Origin: Actinomycetota bacterium
GTDB taxonomy: Bacteria > Actinomycetota > Thermoleophilia > Gaiellales > Gaiellaceae
Assembly (NCBI GenBank): GCA_005885565.1
Contig: VAXK01000005.1
Span: 1-5,150 of the forward strand
Direction: 5' to 3'
Length of the DNA stretch: 5,150 nt
Below are positions 4,941 to 5,150 of the stretch, in pieces (within the stretch, counting starts at the first letter, position 1; each line of letters opens with the position of its first letter). The notes under the pieces are model-generated. The model was not told the origin of the DNA and did not search any database. It saw only the letters and a list, made by a program, of their open reading frames with translations. The translations under genes were made by a program, and so were the position numbers.

Positions 4941-5150
4941 CTACAGGGGCGGCGGGCTGCGATAATCCGGTGCAGTGAGGCTTTGGTATGCGGCGGCATA
5001 CCGAGTGAAGACGTTGATCAGTCCGACAAGCTGCCCAAGTGTCGTCCCATGGAGGAGGGCGCCGACGATGATCTCTGGGCCTGCGGAGATGCCGAACTCC
5101 TTTTCCAGAGCCGTTTGCAGGCTACCGAGCCGTTCCCTAACGAGCGGGTG
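4941..5150 (-). CDS. Unknown protein, C-terminal 69 residues, cut by right window edge
   Basis: An open frame enters from the right edge and runs without interruption to a TAG at 4943-4941. The start is outside the window. I do not recognise the protein. The visible part reads as two helices: a charged amphipathic one, RERLGSLQTALEKEFGI, and a more hydrophobic one, PEIIVGALLHGTTLGQLVGL, followed by INVFTRYAAAYQ and a Pro-rich end (RSPPPL). Third codon positions are GC-rich and the residue pattern is protein-like, which supports this frame over the other five. It lies on the same strand as the HTH and Trp-rich genes, 64 bases upstream of the HTH start. That gap holds the HTH promoter, so the HTH gene need not depend on this one. 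Confidence 0.6.
   Translation of the reverse strand, partial: HPLVRERLGSLQTALEKEFGISAGPEIIVGALLHGTTLGQLVGLINVFTRYAAAYQSLTAPDYRSPPPL
4985..5002. repeat. Perfect 7-bp hairpin inside the right-edge gene
   Basis: GGTATGC (4985-4991) and GCATACC (4996-5002) are exact inverted copies around a 4-base loop. The site encodes R-Y-A-A-A-Y on the minus strand, about 40 bases before the stop codon. There is no T-tract on either side, so it is not a standard terminator. Confidence 0.35.

Overview
The window looks like chromosome of a high-G+C bacterium, most likely an actinobacterium; Thermoleophilia or a related lineage is a guess from gene style only. Three things point that way: the very GC-rich third codon positions, the preference for GTG starts, and the TAnnnT -10-like hexamers lying only 6-10 bases upstream of most start codons. 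That last pattern is typical of leaderless transcripts. No ribosomal or tRNA gene is present to fix the taxonomy.

Left part (1-2803): GC-rich housekeeping and envelope genes. On the minus strand is the N-terminal glutaminase domain of an AsnB-type asparagine synthetase, cut by the window's left edge. Only 19 bases away, diverging on the plus strand, is a complete CPA1-type Na+/H+ antiporter. Converging on the antiporter, with a 12-base stop-to-stop overlap, is a short membrane sugar transferase (initiating phosphoglycosyl transferase). AsnB-like proteins and initiating sugar transferases both occur in surface-polysaccharide loci, so this may be the edge of one; that is inference.

Right part (about 2820-5150): an accessory region of visibly lower G+C. 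It holds an orphan HicA-like toxin gene with no HicB, then an IS1595-family transposase broken by what reads as a 14-base deletion just after the first catalytic Asp. A 57-codon Lys/Pro-rich ORF follows directly. Beyond that, on the minus strand, are a tryptophan-rich 116-residue protein of unknown function, a 73-residue helix-turn-helix protein with a near-consensus promoter, and the C-terminus of an unrecognised protein that enters from the right edge.

No CRISPR array, tRNA, rRNA, riboswitch or convincing rho-independent terminator was found. No complete new defence or mobile system is demonstrable. The best leads are the pervasive leaderless promoter architecture (including overlapping divergent -10 elements), the inactivated IS with a possible companion ORF, and the unidentified HTH/Trp-rich gene pair.
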